From: Rhabdobacter roseus
GTDB taxonomy: Bacteria > Bacteroidota > Bacteroidia > Cytophagales > Spirosomataceae
Direction of reading: 5' to 3'
DNA length: 64,000 bases
NCBI RefSeq assembly: GCF_014202275.1
Contig: NZ_JACHGF010000009.1
Span: forward strand, 62,001-126,000
Shown here: piece after piece, positions 37,783 through 47,498 of the stretch
Layout of the letters: every line of letters starts with the position of its first letter
How positions within the stretch are numbered: position 1 is the stretch's first letter
Notes under the pieces: generated by a model
What the model was told of the DNA's origin: nothing
Databases searched by the model: none
What the model saw: the letters and a program-made list of their open reading frames with translations, nothing else
Translations under genes and position numbers: made by a program

Positions 37783-38079
37783 CTACCGGGCCGTGTTAAC
37801 CACTTGTCCGGCTTTGGTCACGAGCGTTGGAGCGCTCAGCTCCGTGGTCCTTTTGTCGCAGGGTTTGTAAATAGCCCCGGTAGCAAAATCCACGATGAGG
37901 CTGGGCAGGAAAATGATGATGTCGGCCAGAAGAGCACCTACCCGTACTTCCCGCTGGGGCTCTCCAGGAGCTGGTTTGGTCTTTTGACATTCCGTTACCG
38001 GCCCCCCAAAAATGGTTGCACAACCCGACAAAGAGGCGGCCATCAGTACCGCCAGCCCATACACTGCCATTTTTTTCAT
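37783..38079 (-). CDS. small lipoprotein, YceK-like
   Basis: This 98-residue protein has a lipobox (AASLSGCATIFGG, Cys20), so it is probably an outer- or inner-membrane lipoprotein. It has a hydrophobic stretch ALLADIIIFLPSLIVDFATGAIY, which matches YceK-type proteins (part shown: FLPSLIVDFATGAIY), and a further cysteine (YKPCDK). Function is unknown. Confidence 0.78.
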   Translation of the reverse strand: MKKMAVYGLAVLMAASLSGCATIFGGPVTECQKTKPAPGEPQREVRVGALLADIIIFLPSLIVDFATGAIYKPCDKRTTELSAPTLVTKAGQVVNTAR

Positions 38080-38278
38080 AAGTAGAAAGAAAAGAGTTTA
38101 CTAAAAGTTACGTGCGCAATATACCCGCTTCCGGCGAGTTTTGGCGTGCTGTTTTGTATCTTTTTTATCGGCAGCCTTCGTTTTGAAAAAGCACTTCCCT
38201 AAGGATCAGGCCGTAGAAAATAGCCACCGGTGCGGTTTTTGCTTCCTCGTTTTTTTGGCAATGAGCTGGCAGGACACC

Positions 38279-39544
38279 TTACTTTTCAAATTGACGAGCG
38301 TAGTCCCCTACATGAATCAACGGAATGTGGGCCGTATAACGACTGTTGATATGCTTGATGAGCTCGTTGGCAATGACCGCGTGGCCAATGGCTGAGGGGT
38401 GCAACCCATCGGAGGAAAAGAAATTGCCCGTACGGAAGCTAGGGTCAATTCGGTAACCGTCGTCCGTAGTATAAGTATTGCTCATCACTTGTTTATAAAG
38501 CCCGTGCAGGTCAAACACCGAAGCGCCGTATTCACTGGCCCACGTACGAATCAATCCGTTGTAGAAATCAATGCAAAAGCCTTGTACACTGTTAGCAGGA
38601 AAAAACTGAAAGTAAGGAAGATCACGTACTTCGGGCACGGTCAGCAGAATTGCCCTTGCTCCCATTCTTTCGGCCAGCATTTTATGCGGGTAAACTCCAT
38701 TATTGATAAAATGGTAATCCGTTTGGATACTTTGCGGCTGGTAAAAGCCTAGGTAGTCTGTGAAGCCAAATTCCAGCAGGCTAATGTCGTACGATAACTG
38801 ACCGGCTAATTTCAAGACAGATACCTCCGCTATTTCTTCATCAGCCGGTAGGAGCCGCATCAGGAAAGGCATACTCATCGATTCTGAACCGTTGTTCTGA
38901 ATGCGCTCGGCAGCTTTATTCGGTTGTGCATACACTCCGGAGTAATTTAAGTATGGCAAAGCCAGGTTTGTCGATGCCGCCGGTACTTTCTGAAATCTAA
39001 GTGGGCTGTCACTAATCTGAGCCAGATTATTAGTTATCTTTTTGTACTGCGGTTTTCCGGCGGTGTTGGCCAAAACCAGGTAGCCCGTTCCGTTGCTCAT
39101 GGAAGGCGGAAAAGCCCCTACATTGTACTCTTTAAGACCCATCTGGTGGGCTACCAAAGAAGGAAAGGCCGTTAGCTGGCCTTGGCGAAAGAGCCCACCG
39201 TCGCGAAAACCGGCTGAAATAGAAGTACCTATTGTCAATAAAATCGGCTCCCGGCCATTGCTGACCGGAAGGGTACCCCAGCGGGTGGGTGATGCCTCAA
39301 TCCCGGGCAAGTGAGGATCGGACTTGGGAGCCAAGGCTTCTTCACTCACCAGCAGTTGATTAAAAAGGAGGCCGTACAGGGATTGATCCATCGCCATGCC
39401 CAGCGGTGCGTTTGATGATGTATCGGCCAGTTGCTCGGCCAGCTGGGGCGCTATGTCATCTACGTGTTTGCTGCGATGACAGGCTACTAACAGGAAATAC
39501 CCTGCCAGCAGAAACAAATAGGACTTTTTACACGTAGATTTCAT
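38279..39544 (-). CDS. SGNH/GDSL-type hydrolase, lipoprotein
   Basis: This 421-residue protein has a lipobox (LLVAC, Cys22), so I chose ATG 39544 over the longer frame from 39616. The GDSL-like block is LLTIGTSISAGFRDG, with the catalytic serine in GTS, and the final Asp-His pair is in DGLHPSAIGH. A further block with LLEFGFTDYLG holds Gly/Asp rather than the usual GxND. SGNH enzymes hydrolyse esters of lipids or sugars. The gene is less GC-rich than its neighbours and may be recent. The substrate is unknown. Confidence 0.8.
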   Translation of the reverse strand: MKSTCKKSYLFLLAGYFLLVACHRSKHVDDIAPQLAEQLADTSSNAPLGMAMDQSLYGLLFNQLLVSEEALAPKSDPHLPGIEASPTRWGTLPVSNGREPILLTIGTSISAGFRDGGLFRQGQLTAFPSLVAHQMGLKEYNVGAFPPSMSNGTGYLVLANTAGKPQYKKITNNLAQISDSPLRFQKVPAASTNLALPYLNYSGVYAQPNKAAERIQNNGSESMSMPFLMRLLPADEEIAEVSVLKLAGQLSYDISLLEFGFTDYLGFYQPQSIQTDYHFINNGVYPHKMLAERMGARAILLTVPEVRDLPYFQFFPANSVQGFCIDFYNGLIRTWASEYGASVFDLHGLYKQVMSNTYTTDDGYRIDPSFRTGNFFSSDGLHPSAIGHAVIANELIKHINSRYTAHIPLIHVGDYARQFEK

Positions 39545-39666
39545 GCTACTCTTATTTTTAAAGTGGATACGTGCTTTTGTTAACAAAAGGCAATCAAATA
39601 TATAAAAAAAACACAATACTATCTTTTTTTATTACTTTCCCAAGAGTACCTAGCTCAAACTACCTC

Positions 39667-40755
39667 ATGTCGCGACGCCGAAATCGTAGTAAACGTAAAA
39701 ACCTGCTGACTTCACCCGGTACCCTCACCTACGTAGGGCCCGAAATTGAGCTCCACACCCACCTCAAGCGGGTGCGGTACAACGAGCATTTTCAGGAAGA
39801 GAAAATCATCCATAACCTAACCGCCTTCACCGAGCCGGATCACCCCAGCGGTAAGCAGCCCCACGTCACCTGGCTCGACGTGGACGGCATTCACGAGCCG
39901 AAGGTCATCGAGCAGGTGGGGCAGTACTACCGGCTTCACCCCCTGCTGCTCGAGGACATCATGAACACCGAACAAAAACCGAAGGTAGAAGCCTACGACG
40001 ACCAGCGGCTCTTCGTAACGCTCAAGATGCTGCACCTGGATAACCCGAATACGCTGGATCTGAACTTCGAGCACGTGAGCTTTGTGCTGGGGCCCAGGTA
40101 CCTGCTGTCGTTTCAGGAAGAGCGCACCGGCGACATCTTCGTGCCCGTGATCGAGCGACTGAAAGCGTCCGTGGGCAAAACCCGCCGCCACGGTGCCGAC
40201 TACTTGCTCTTTGCGCTGATGGACGTAGTGGTGGATAATTACTTTCTGATTCTGGAAAAATTTGGCGAGCAGCTCGACGCCCTCGAAGATAGCATCATCA
40301 GCGGCGCGGGCCAGGAATCGCTCAGCGAGCTTTATACCCTCAAGCGCGAGCTTACCTTTGCCCGGCGGCTGATCTGGCCCCTGCGCGACATCATCAACCA
40401 GCTCATCCGCGACGATAGTCCGCTCATTTCTCCGCAGGTACTTCCCTACTTCCGCGACCTCTACGACCACTCCATGCAGGCCATCGAAACCATCGACGCC
40501 TACCGCGAGCTCGTGGCCAGCCTCGTGGAGGTACATCTCTCCACCCTCAGCAACCGCATGAACGAGGTCATGAAAACGCTCACGATCTTCTCGGCCATTT
40601 TCATGCCGCTTACCTTCATCGTGGGCGTCTACGGCATGAACTTCGACTACATGCCCGAGCTGCGCGCCCGCTACGGGTACTTTGTGGTTTGGGGCGTGAT
40701 GGTGGCCATCACCATTGGGCTGGCCAGGTACTTTAAGTGGAAAAAATGGATGTAG
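39667..40755 (+). CDS. corA: magnesium/cobalt transporter CorA
   Basis: This 362-residue protein forms a pentameric Mg2+/Co2+ channel. It has a long cytoplasmic N-terminal domain, then two C-terminal helices. The signature YGMNFDYMPE follows the first helix (IFSAIFMPLTFIVGV). ATG 39667 (MSRRRNRSKRK) was chosen over the frame from 39571, whose extra residues come from AT-rich upstream DNA. It is divergent from the SGNH gene. Confidence 0.95.
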   Translation: MSRRRNRSKRKNLLTSPGTLTYVGPEIELHTHLKRVRYNEHFQEEKIIHNLTAFTEPDHPSGKQPHVTWLDVDGIHEPKVIEQVGQYYRLHPLLLEDIMNTEQKPKVEAYDDQRLFVTLKMLHLDNPNTLDLNFEHVSFVLGPRYLLSFQEERTGDIFVPVIERLKASVGKTRRHGADYLLFALMDVVVDNYFLILEKFGEQLDALEDSIISGAGQESLSELYTLKRELTFARRLIWPLRDIINQLIRDDSPLISPQVLPYFRDLYDHSMQAIETIDAYRELVASLVEVHLSTLSNRMNEVMKTLTIFSAIFMPLTFIVGVYGMNFDYMPELRARYGYFVVWGVMVAITIGLARYFKWKKWM

Positions 40756-40811
40756 GAAAGGTATATAATTTCCTACTTTTGTCCTCAGAAAGACATTCAT
40801 CAAGTACCCCC

Positions 40812-43283
40812 ATGAGTCTGATCGAAACACCCCCTTCCCACCTCGCCACCACCGCCCGGTACTTACTCACCGACAGCCGCCAGCTGACCTTCCCCGAGCA
40901 AAGTATTTTTTTTGCCATCCGGGGCGAGCGGCACGACGGCCACCACTACCTGCCCGAGCTCTACCAGCGCGGCCTGCGGGAATTTGTGGTGGAAGAAAGC
41001 GCCCTCACGCCCGAGCTCGAAGCGCAGATCGCCGCCTGGCCCCACGCCCGCGTGTGGGTAGTACCCAGCAGCCTGCGCGCCCTGCAGCAGGTTGCTACGC
41101 AGCATCGAAAACGCTTTGACCTGCCGGTGGTGGGCATCACGGGCAGCAACGGCAAAACCATCGTGAAGGAGTGGCTGGCGCAGCTGCTCGCCCCCAGCGA
41201 GCGTGTGGCGGCCAGCCCCAAAAGCTACAACTCGCAGGTGGGGGTACCTTTGTCGGTCTGGACGCTGAGCGAGCAGCACACCGTGGCGCTCTTCGAGGCG
41301 GGGATTTCGCGCCCGCACGAGATGGAGTACCTCCAGCCCATCATTCGGCCCACGGTGGGTATTTTTACTAACATCGGTACGGCGCACGCCGAGGGTTTTC
41401 GGAGTTTGAAACAAAAAATTACCGAAAAACTGCGCCTTTTCACGAAAGTGGAAACGCTCATCTACCGCACCGACTACCCCGAGATCGACGAAGAAGTACG
41501 GCTCATTCTGCGGCCCGTCAACCCGGCTTTGCGGCTGCTCACCTGGGGTACTTCCGCGCCCGCCGAGGTAGCGGTAAAGTACCTCCCGCAGGCGGCGGGT
41601 ACTTCCATCGTGCTGGCAGGTACCTTGGGCGAGCATACCTTCGAGACCCACTTCCGCGACGAAGCCTCGCTCGAAAACCTGACGCACGGGCTGGTATTTC
41701 TGCTCAACCACGGCCTGGCGCCCGACGAAATTCAGCGGCGGATCGCCCGGCTACGGCCTGTCTCCATGCGGCTGGAGCTCAAAGAAGGTACCTACCGCAG
41801 CTACGTCATCGACGACACTTACAACAACGACCTGCAAGGCCTCACCATGGCGCTGAACTTCCTGGCCCAGCAGGAGCAACGCAGCCGCAAAGTGGTGGTG
41901 CTTTCGGATGTGCTGCAAACGGGGCAGTCGCAGGACGTCCTGTACCAAACCCTGGCTGAGCTGCTGCGCGAAAAGGGCGTGCAACGGCTCATTGGCGTGG
42001 GGCCGGAGCTGACGCGTCAGGCGGCGCGTTTTGGGGATTTGCAAAGTACCTTCTACCCCGACACGGCCACGCTGCTGCGCGAATTTCCCTTTTCCACCCT
42101 CACCGACAGCGTCATTCTGGTCAAAGGAGCACGCCCGTTTTCGTTCGAGCAGATCGTGAACCGGCTGCAGCAAAAAGTACACAAAACGGTGCTGGAAATA
42201 AACCTGGATGCCCTTACGCATAACCTCAACTACTACCGGCAAAAGGCCGGTACCGGCACCAAAATCATGGCGATGGTGAAGGCCTTTGCCTACGGCAGCG
42301 GCAGCGCCGAGGTAGCCAACCTGCTGCAGTTTCATCGGGTAGACTACCTGGCCGTGGCCTACGCCGACGAGGGCGTGAGCCTGCGGCAAAACGGCATTAC
42401 GCTGCCCATCATGGTCATGAACCCCACGCGGCCGGCCTTCGAGACGCTCGTTCAGTACAACCTGGAGCCCGAGCTGTACAGTCCGCGGATCTTTACCGAC
42501 TGGCTGGAGTTCGTGGCGACGCAAAGCAAGCCCGATAAAGTACCCGCCGTGCACCTAAAGCTGGATACGGGCATGCACCGCCTCGGCTTCGTACCCACCG
42601 ACTACTCCTGGCTCATCGGGCAGCTAAGTAGCCCATCGGCTCCACGCGTGGCGTCGGCGTTTAGTCACCTGGCTGGGGCCGACGAAGGCGAGCACAACGC
42701 TTTTTCGCGCCTGCAGTACCAGCGCTTTCTGGAAGGTACCCAACTCATCGAGCAGGCGCTGGGGTACCCGGTGATCAAGCACATCCTGAATTCGGCGGGG
42801 ATCGTACGTTTTCCCGAACACCGCCTCGACCTGGTGCGGCTGGGCATTGGCCTCTACGGCGTCGAAGCTACCGGCACGGAGCAGCGGTTTTTGCAAAACG
42901 TAGGTACCTTGAAAACGGTTATTTCCCAGATCAAGCAGGTACCCGCGGGCGAGACGATCGGCTACAGTCGGCGGGGCCGCCTCGAACGCGACTCGGTGAT
43001 AGGTACTTTGGCCATTGGCTACGCCGACGGCTACGACCGCCGCCTGGGCAACGGCACGGGGCAGGTATGGGTAAACGGTACTTTGTGCCCCACCGTGGGC
43101 AATGTGTGCATGGACATGACGATGGTGGACCTGACCGGGGCTACCGCCCAGGAGGGCGACGAGGTGGTAGTCTTTGGCCCGCAGGTACCTATCACCGACA
43201 TGGCTCAGCGCCTCCAAACCATCCCCTACGAGCTCCTGACCGGCCTCAGCGAGCGCGTCAAGCGGGTGTTTTTTAAAGAATGA
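40812..43283 (+). CDS. bifunctional MurF ligase / alanine racemase
   Basis: This 823-residue fusion is typical of Bacteroidota. Residues 1 to about 455 are MurF, which joins D-Ala-D-Ala to UDP-MurNAc-tripeptide, with ATP motif GITGSNGKT. The rest is alanine racemase: KTVLEINLDALTHNLNYY starts the PLP barrel, and the PLP-binding lysine is in MAMVKAFAYGSGS. The catalytic Tyr is probably in IGYSRRG. One chain thus supplies D-Ala and ligates its dipeptide. ATG 40812 was chosen; TACTTTTG (40774-40781) may be its -7 box. corA lies 56 bp upstream. Confidence 0.95.
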   Translation: MSLIETPPSHLATTARYLLTDSRQLTFPEQSIFFAIRGERHDGHHYLPELYQRGLREFVVEESALTPELEAQIAAWPHARVWVVPSSLRALQQVATQHRKRFDLPVVGITGSNGKTIVKEWLAQLLAPSERVAASPKSYNSQVGVPLSVWTLSEQHTVALFEAGISRPHEMEYLQPIIRPTVGIFTNIGTAHAEGFRSLKQKITEKLRLFTKVETLIYRTDYPEIDEEVRLILRPVNPALRLLTWGTSAPAEVAVKYLPQAAGTSIVLAGTLGEHTFETHFRDEASLENLTHGLVFLLNHGLAPDEIQRRIARLRPVSMRLELKEGTYRSYVIDDTYNNDLQGLTMALNFLAQQEQRSRKVVVLSDVLQTGQSQDVLYQTLAELLREKGVQRLIGVGPELTRQAARFGDLQSTFYPDTATLLREFPFSTLTDSVILVKGARPFSFEQIVNRLQQKVHKTVLEINLDALTHNLNYYRQKAGTGTKIMAMVKAFAYGSGSAEVANLLQFHRVDYLAVAYADEGVSLRQNGITLPIMVMNPTRPAFETLVQYNLEPELYSPRIFTDWLEFVATQSKPDKVPAVHLKLDTGMHRLGFVPTDYSWLIGQLSSPSAPRVASAFSHLAGADEGEHNAFSRLQYQRFLEGTQLIEQALGYPVIKHILNSAGIVRFPEHRLDLVRLGIGLYGVEATGTEQRFLQNVGTLKTVISQIKQVPAGETIGYSRRGRLERDSVIGTLAIGYADGYDRRLGNGTGQVWVNGTLCPTVGNVCMDMTMVDLTGATAQEGDEVVVFGPQVPITDMAQRLQTIPYELLTGLSERVKRVFFKE

Positions 43284-43286
43284 TGG

Positions 43287-43334
43287 TTCGCGTTTGAAAC
43301 GCGATACTCCCGGAATTCGCGTTTGAAACGCGAA
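43287..43334. repeat. two REP palindromes upstream of the DUF6157 gene
   Basis: TTCGCGTTTGAAACGCGA (43287-43304) and TTCGCGTTTGAAACGCGAA (43316-43334) are near-identical hairpins with a short loop. The same stem recurs on both sides of the RAYT gene. Confidence 0.85.
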
Positions 43335-43348
43335 CTAACTTTACGACC

Positions 43349-43747
43349 ATGAGCTACCTCAACACCTTCATCAAAGTTTCCGAAGACTGCCCCGTGCTGG
43401 AAAGTGAAGTACCTGCCACCAAAGGCGATAAAAAGCCCGCGCACTTGGTTCAGTACGAGCTTCTGACGCAGCAGCCCTACCACTACGATCATGACGACCT
43501 CGTGTTCGAGGTATTCGCCATCCAGAAAGACGTCGCCGAGCCGGAGCGGGAAGAAGCCCGCCGGGTACTTTTATCCAAAGGCCAACCCTGCCTGCGGGCC
43601 TCGGCCCTGGTCAAGCGCTACGGCTTCGGCGCGCACTACAACGATGCGGGAAAAATCGCGCTTTACCCCAGGGAATCAACCGCGTATCAGGATTTTGTAA
43701 ACGACCCGGCGGTGAAGAAACTCAACGGCATGAAGACCAAACGGTAG
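43349..43747 (+). CDS. DUF6157 family protein
   Basis: This 132-residue soluble protein begins MSYLNTFIKVSEDCPV and has HLVQYELLTQQPYHY and LVKRYGFGAHYNDAGKIALY, matching DUF6157. Its function is unknown. TAACTTTA ends five bases before the ATG, so the transcript may be nearly leaderless. It sits between REP palindromes and the RAYT gene. Confidence 0.82.
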   Translation: MSYLNTFIKVSEDCPVLESEVPATKGDKKPAHLVQYELLTQQPYHYDHDDLVFEVFAIQKDVAEPEREEARRVLLSKGQPCLRASALVKRYGFGAHYNDAGKIALYPRESTAYQDFVNDPAVKKLNGMKTKR

Positions 43748-43777
43748 TACGGGCTCGTTTTGTGGTAGTTGTGCTAG

Positions 43778-43822
43778 TTCGCGTTTGACCGATCGTTCCC
43801 GAGCGCGGCGTTTTTAACGCGC
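43778..43822. repeat. imperfect REP pair upstream of the RAYT gene
   Basis: TTCGCGTTTGACC (from 43778) is a partial REP, followed by GCGTT-TTT-AACGC (43808-43820). They resemble the 43287-43334 palindromes. Confidence 0.55.
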
Positions 43823-43845
43823 TAAAACCAAACAAAACCAGATAG

Positions 43846-44394
43846 ATGTCCCAAGACCGCTACGTAGTCCAGGATCAGCACATGGTACATTTTCTCACCA
43901 TGACCGTCATCCATTGGATTGATGTGTTTACGCGACCCGTTTACAAGCACATCATTTGTGATTCGTTGAACTACTGCGTTCGGGAAAAAGGCCTGGTACT
44001 TTTCGGCTGGGTACTTATGAGCAACCACCTGCATCTGATTGCCCGCGTGGATGAGCCGCACACGATGACGGCCTTTCTGCGGGATTTTAAGAAATTTACT
44101 TCCAAAGCCATCGTAGCGGCCATCGAAAGTACCCCCGAAAGCCGTCGGCTCTGGTTGCTGGACAAATTTTCATTTGAAGCCCGACGTACCCACCGGGCTG
44201 AGCAGTTCAAAGTATGGCAGGACGGGAACCACGCCATCCTGCTGGAAAGCCAAAAATTCCTCTTGCAAAAACTACACTATCTGCACGACAATCCGGTACG
44301 GCAGGAGCTGGTGGCCAATCCCGAAGAGTACCTTTACAGCAGTGCCCCGGACTACGCCGGGCGAAAAGGGTTGGTACAAGTCGAGCTGATTTGA
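43846..44394 (+). CDS. REP-associated tyrosine transposase (RAYT, Y1/IS200-like)
   Basis: This 182-residue protein has the HUH motif HLH (residues 61-63) in GWVLMSNHLHLIARV and the conserved helix LRDFKKFTSKAIVAAIE. It ends LHYLHDNPVRQELVANPEEYLYSSAPDY. RAYT enzymes nick and move REP hairpins as single strands. Matching palindromes lie on both sides, as expected for an active or recently active unit. The helix that often carries the catalytic Tyr (FKxYTS) reads FKKFTS here, so the catalytic tyrosine would have to lie elsewhere or be lost. Confidence 0.93.
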   Translation: MSQDRYVVQDQHMVHFLTMTVIHWIDVFTRPVYKHIICDSLNYCVREKGLVLFGWVLMSNHLHLIARVDEPHTMTAFLRDFKKFTSKAIVAAIESTPESRRLWLLDKFSFEARRTHRAEQFKVWQDGNHAILLESQKFLLQKLHYLHDNPVRQELVANPEEYLYSSAPDYAGRKGLVQVELI

Positions 44395-44435
44395 GCTTTT
44401 TTATACTGCGCGATGCAATCGCTTGGCTCGGGGGA

Positions 44436-44502
44436 GTTCGCGTTGCAAACGCGAACGATCGGTCAACTATCGATTGCAAACGCGAACTATCAATTTCAAA
44501 CG
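44436..44502. repeat. REP palindromes downstream of the RAYT gene
   Basis: GTTCGCGTT-GCA-AACGCGAAC (44436-44456) is a perfect 9-bp stem with a three-base loop. Half-copies follow: ATTGCAAACGCGAAC and ATTTCAAACGCAAAC. They match the REPs upstream of the RAYT gene. Confidence 0.85.
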
Positions 44503-44597
44503 CAAACCAGCCTCTCCTTCAATAAAGAAAGTACGGATAAATTTACCCGTACTTTGCTTCCAATATCCAACCTATTAGTCAATCTCCGTCAAGTACC

Positions 44598-47147
44598 TTA
44601 GTTAGCCTCGCCACCGCTCTTGACGTCATCGTTCCGCACCGACTTCGTCCGTTTTTTCTCCACGAAGCTCATTTTACCAATCTTGTAGCTAAAGGTAGCC
44701 TTGATGTTCTGGTTATAGATGTTATTGACACTCACCTGCGTAAACAGCGGCGACGTCAGGGTACTTTGCATTTTCATGCCGCCGAAGAAGTTCTCCGCCG
44801 CCAGCCCCAGGCTACCTTTTTTGTTATTAAACTCCTTGCGGAAGCCCAGCGAGTACATACCCATACCACTTTGCGAGCCCTGTAGTTGCACGCGGTTGCC
44901 GCGGTAGCCACCAAAAGCCTGAATCCCCCAGCCGTTGGGTAGCTGCAGCTGCGACTGGAGGCGTCCTCCTACTACCCAGCCCGCGTTGCTGACGGGTACC
45001 GACAACCCGCTCAGGTCCTGCTGCAGGCCTTCGAGGTAGTTGTAGAAGATATCTACGCCCCCGTTGAGCGTCCACTTGGAGGTCAAGTACACGTTCCCGA
45101 ATACGTTGGCGCCCACGGCCTGCTCCTGCCCGATGTTCTCCCAGGTCGTGACGATGGCGCCCAGCAGCGTGTCCGACGGCATGGCGATGCGCGTGATGCC
45201 GTTGTTGGTCTGGCGGCCAAAGAGCGACACGTTCAGGTACGTTTTCTTGAAATTGGTGCTCAGGCTCAGCTCCAGGTTGTCGGTCAGTTCGGGGCGCAGG
45301 CTCGGGTTCCCGATGTTGATATTCTGCGTGTTGGCCGCGTTGAAATTCGGGTTGAGCTGCTGTAGTCCCGGCCGCTGAATCCGCTTGTTGTAAGCCAGCT
45401 TGATGGTTGAGCTTTGGCTCAGGCTTTTGGAAATATTCAAGCTGGGTACCAGGTTGGCGTAGGCCGGAATGGCGATGTCGGCGTTCTGGTCGTAGGCGCT
45501 GATGCTCGTGTACTCGTAGCGCGAGCCCAGCTTAAAAGTGTACTTATTGGCCGTGGCGTAGGTGTACGACAAGTACCCTGCGCCGATATTCTGGCTGTAA
45601 TTCAGAAAGCCCGAAGGGTTGGTCACGTCCGAAGCAAAGAGGCCCGTTGGTCCGGCGGTTTGGTACTCAAAATCGCTATTGACCTGGCGAAAAATCCCCT
45701 TCACGCCCACCTCCAGCTGCTGCCGCTTGCCGATGGGGTGCACGTAGTCGGTCTGGAGTGTTACTTCCTGGTTCAGGTTGCCGTTGATGTTGCGCTGGCG
45801 GCTGGAGAGGCTCCCGCCTTCGCTCAGGATGTCGGCGTCGAAGTTATTGGTAAGGTTACTCACGCTGTAGAGCGTCGACACCGACCACTCCTGCCCCGGT
45901 TTGTAGGTACGGAGGTAGTCGAGGTTGAAGTCCACGGAATTGGACAAATCGCGGCTGTCTACGTTGCGGTAGGAAGTACCGCTCAGCACGTTATTGCGGA
46001 AAATATTCGTTGTAAAATCCTGGTCGCGGGAGAAGTTGCGCTTGCCGAAGTTGACACCCGCCGTGATCGACTGGTTTTTCCCCAAATCATAATCGAAGCC
46101 CAGGTTATACCGACCAAAAAGGCCGTTGTCGAAGGCGTCGGCGGTTTGGCGCGTCAGGACCGAAGTACCCTCCTGCAAGGTTGTTTGGTCCAGCGTTACG
46201 AAGGCTTTGTTGTAAAAAGCGCGTCCATTACCCCCCAGCGTAATGCCGAGCTTCCCCTTACGGTAGCTACCGTTCAGGCCCAGGTTGGAGCCGCGCAAGC
46301 CCACGCCCGTATCCAGGCTGAGCGTCAGGCCCTGGAGCGTCGATTTCTTGGTAATGATATTGATAATACCGCCCGAGCCTTCGGCGTCGTACTTGGCCGA
46401 GGGCGAGGTGATTACCTCCACGGATTTGATCAGGTCGGCCGGGATCATCCGGAGCGCGTCGGCGATGCTGCTGGCCACGATGGTAGACGGCTTGTTGTTG
46501 ATGAGTACCCGGACGTTGGAAGTACCCCGCAGGCTCACGTTGCCGTCGAGATCCACCGACAGCATGGGTACTTTGCGCAGGATGTCGGCCGCGTCGCCAC
46601 CCTGCGAGGTCATGTCCTTTTCGGCGTTGTACACCAGGCGGTCCACCTTTTCCTCGATCAGCGGTTTTTCGCCCGTCACGGTGACGGCCTCCAGCTGGAT
46701 TTCGTTCACCGACAGCTTCACCACGCCCACATCCAGGTCTTTGCCTTTTTCAATTTTGATGGGACCAAGTACCTTGTCGTGGTAGCCAATGAAGGTGATC
46801 AGCAGACGGTAGGTACCTTCCGGTACGCGGGTTAGGGAGAATTTCCCCTTCTCGTCGGCCACGGTACCGTCGATGGGCTTGCTGGTAGCAAGATCCACGA
46901 GCGCAATGGTAGCGTACTCAACGGCTTGGGTCAGGGACGAGTCTACCACGTAGCCCGTGATCTTGGAGTTGCCCTTGGGCGTCGTCATTTCGAAGTTCGT
47001 GGGCGCTGGGTCAGCGGCCCGCGAAGGCCGCCCGTTGCCGTCGCCCGAGCGAGGGGGGCCGCCGGGGCCACCAGGAAACTGCGCCAGGGCCAGCGGCGCT
47101 GCCACTACGAGGAGTAGCAAGCTGAGGAGGTATCCGTTTTTTTTCAT
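44598..47147 (-). CDS. outer-membrane beta-barrel protein, TonB-receptor-like
   Basis: This 849-residue protein has a signal peptide (ending LALAQ), a Gly/Pro-rich linker, then a carboxypeptidase-regulatory-like domain (KITGYVVDSSLTQAVEYATI region, about 60-150). A plug-like domain follows (ADILRKVPMLSVDLDGNVSL, shown in part as DILRKVPMLSVD), then a long barrel of the OMP_b-brl_3 type. ATG 47147 was chosen over the longer frame from 47225 because of the signal peptide. Such proteins import ligands or act in surface functions; no SusD partner is adjacent. The divergent two-component pair may sense its state, which is a guess. Confidence 0.9.
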   Translation of the reverse strand: MKKNGYLLSLLLLVVAAPLALAQFPGGPGGPPRSGDGNGRPSRAADPAPTNFEMTTPKGNSKITGYVVDSSLTQAVEYATIALVDLATSKPIDGTVADEKGKFSLTRVPEGTYRLLITFIGYHDKVLGPIKIEKGKDLDVGVVKLSVNEIQLEAVTVTGEKPLIEEKVDRLVYNAEKDMTSQGGDAADILRKVPMLSVDLDGNVSLRGTSNVRVLINNKPSTIVASSIADALRMIPADLIKSVEVITSPSAKYDAEGSGGIINIITKKSTLQGLTLSLDTGVGLRGSNLGLNGSYRKGKLGITLGGNGRAFYNKAFVTLDQTTLQEGTSVLTRQTADAFDNGLFGRYNLGFDYDLGKNQSITAGVNFGKRNFSRDQDFTTNIFRNNVLSGTSYRNVDSRDLSNSVDFNLDYLRTYKPGQEWSVSTLYSVSNLTNNFDADILSEGGSLSSRQRNINGNLNQEVTLQTDYVHPIGKRQQLEVGVKGIFRQVNSDFEYQTAGPTGLFASDVTNPSGFLNYSQNIGAGYLSYTYATANKYTFKLGSRYEYTSISAYDQNADIAIPAYANLVPSLNISKSLSQSSTIKLAYNKRIQRPGLQQLNPNFNAANTQNINIGNPSLRPELTDNLELSLSTNFKKTYLNVSLFGRQTNNGITRIAMPSDTLLGAIVTTWENIGQEQAVGANVFGNVYLTSKWTLNGGVDIFYNYLEGLQQDLSGLSVPVSNAGWVVGGRLQSQLQLPNGWGIQAFGGYRGNRVQLQGSQSGMGMYSLGFRKEFNNKKGSLGLAAENFFGGMKMQSTLTSPLFTQVSVNNIYNQNIKATFSYKIGKMSFVEKKRTKSVRNDDVKSGGEAN

Positions 47148-47498
47148 GGTATTGATTCGATGTTGGTGTTCTAGAGTTTTTCCCTTGTATCGGCGGTCGG
47201 GCGGACAGCCGAAAAAGTACCCCAAAGCAACACTCCCTTTTTATTCTTTTTTCAGGAAATAGACCGTCCGGCGCTTTGGCTCGACGATTCGCCCAAGTAC
47301 TCGACTTTCCGGACGTATAGAAAAAACCAGCCAACTGAAAGAGCCCATGGGCCGAGTTGTCGAAAAGGCCGCCCCGCTGGGGTACTTTGGCGGAGAAAGA
47401 CTTGCAAAGTACCCCCGACATTGCGGAGATTTGGTACCTTTATCGAAAGTACCTCCCTGACCAACCCAGGTACCTTCGCGACCTGACTCACTACCGCT

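Noticed and set aside
45414-46835. 473-residue plus-strand frame opposite the outer-membrane gene
   Set aside because: Antisense of a gene with a signal peptide and clear domains; it has no recognisable motif.
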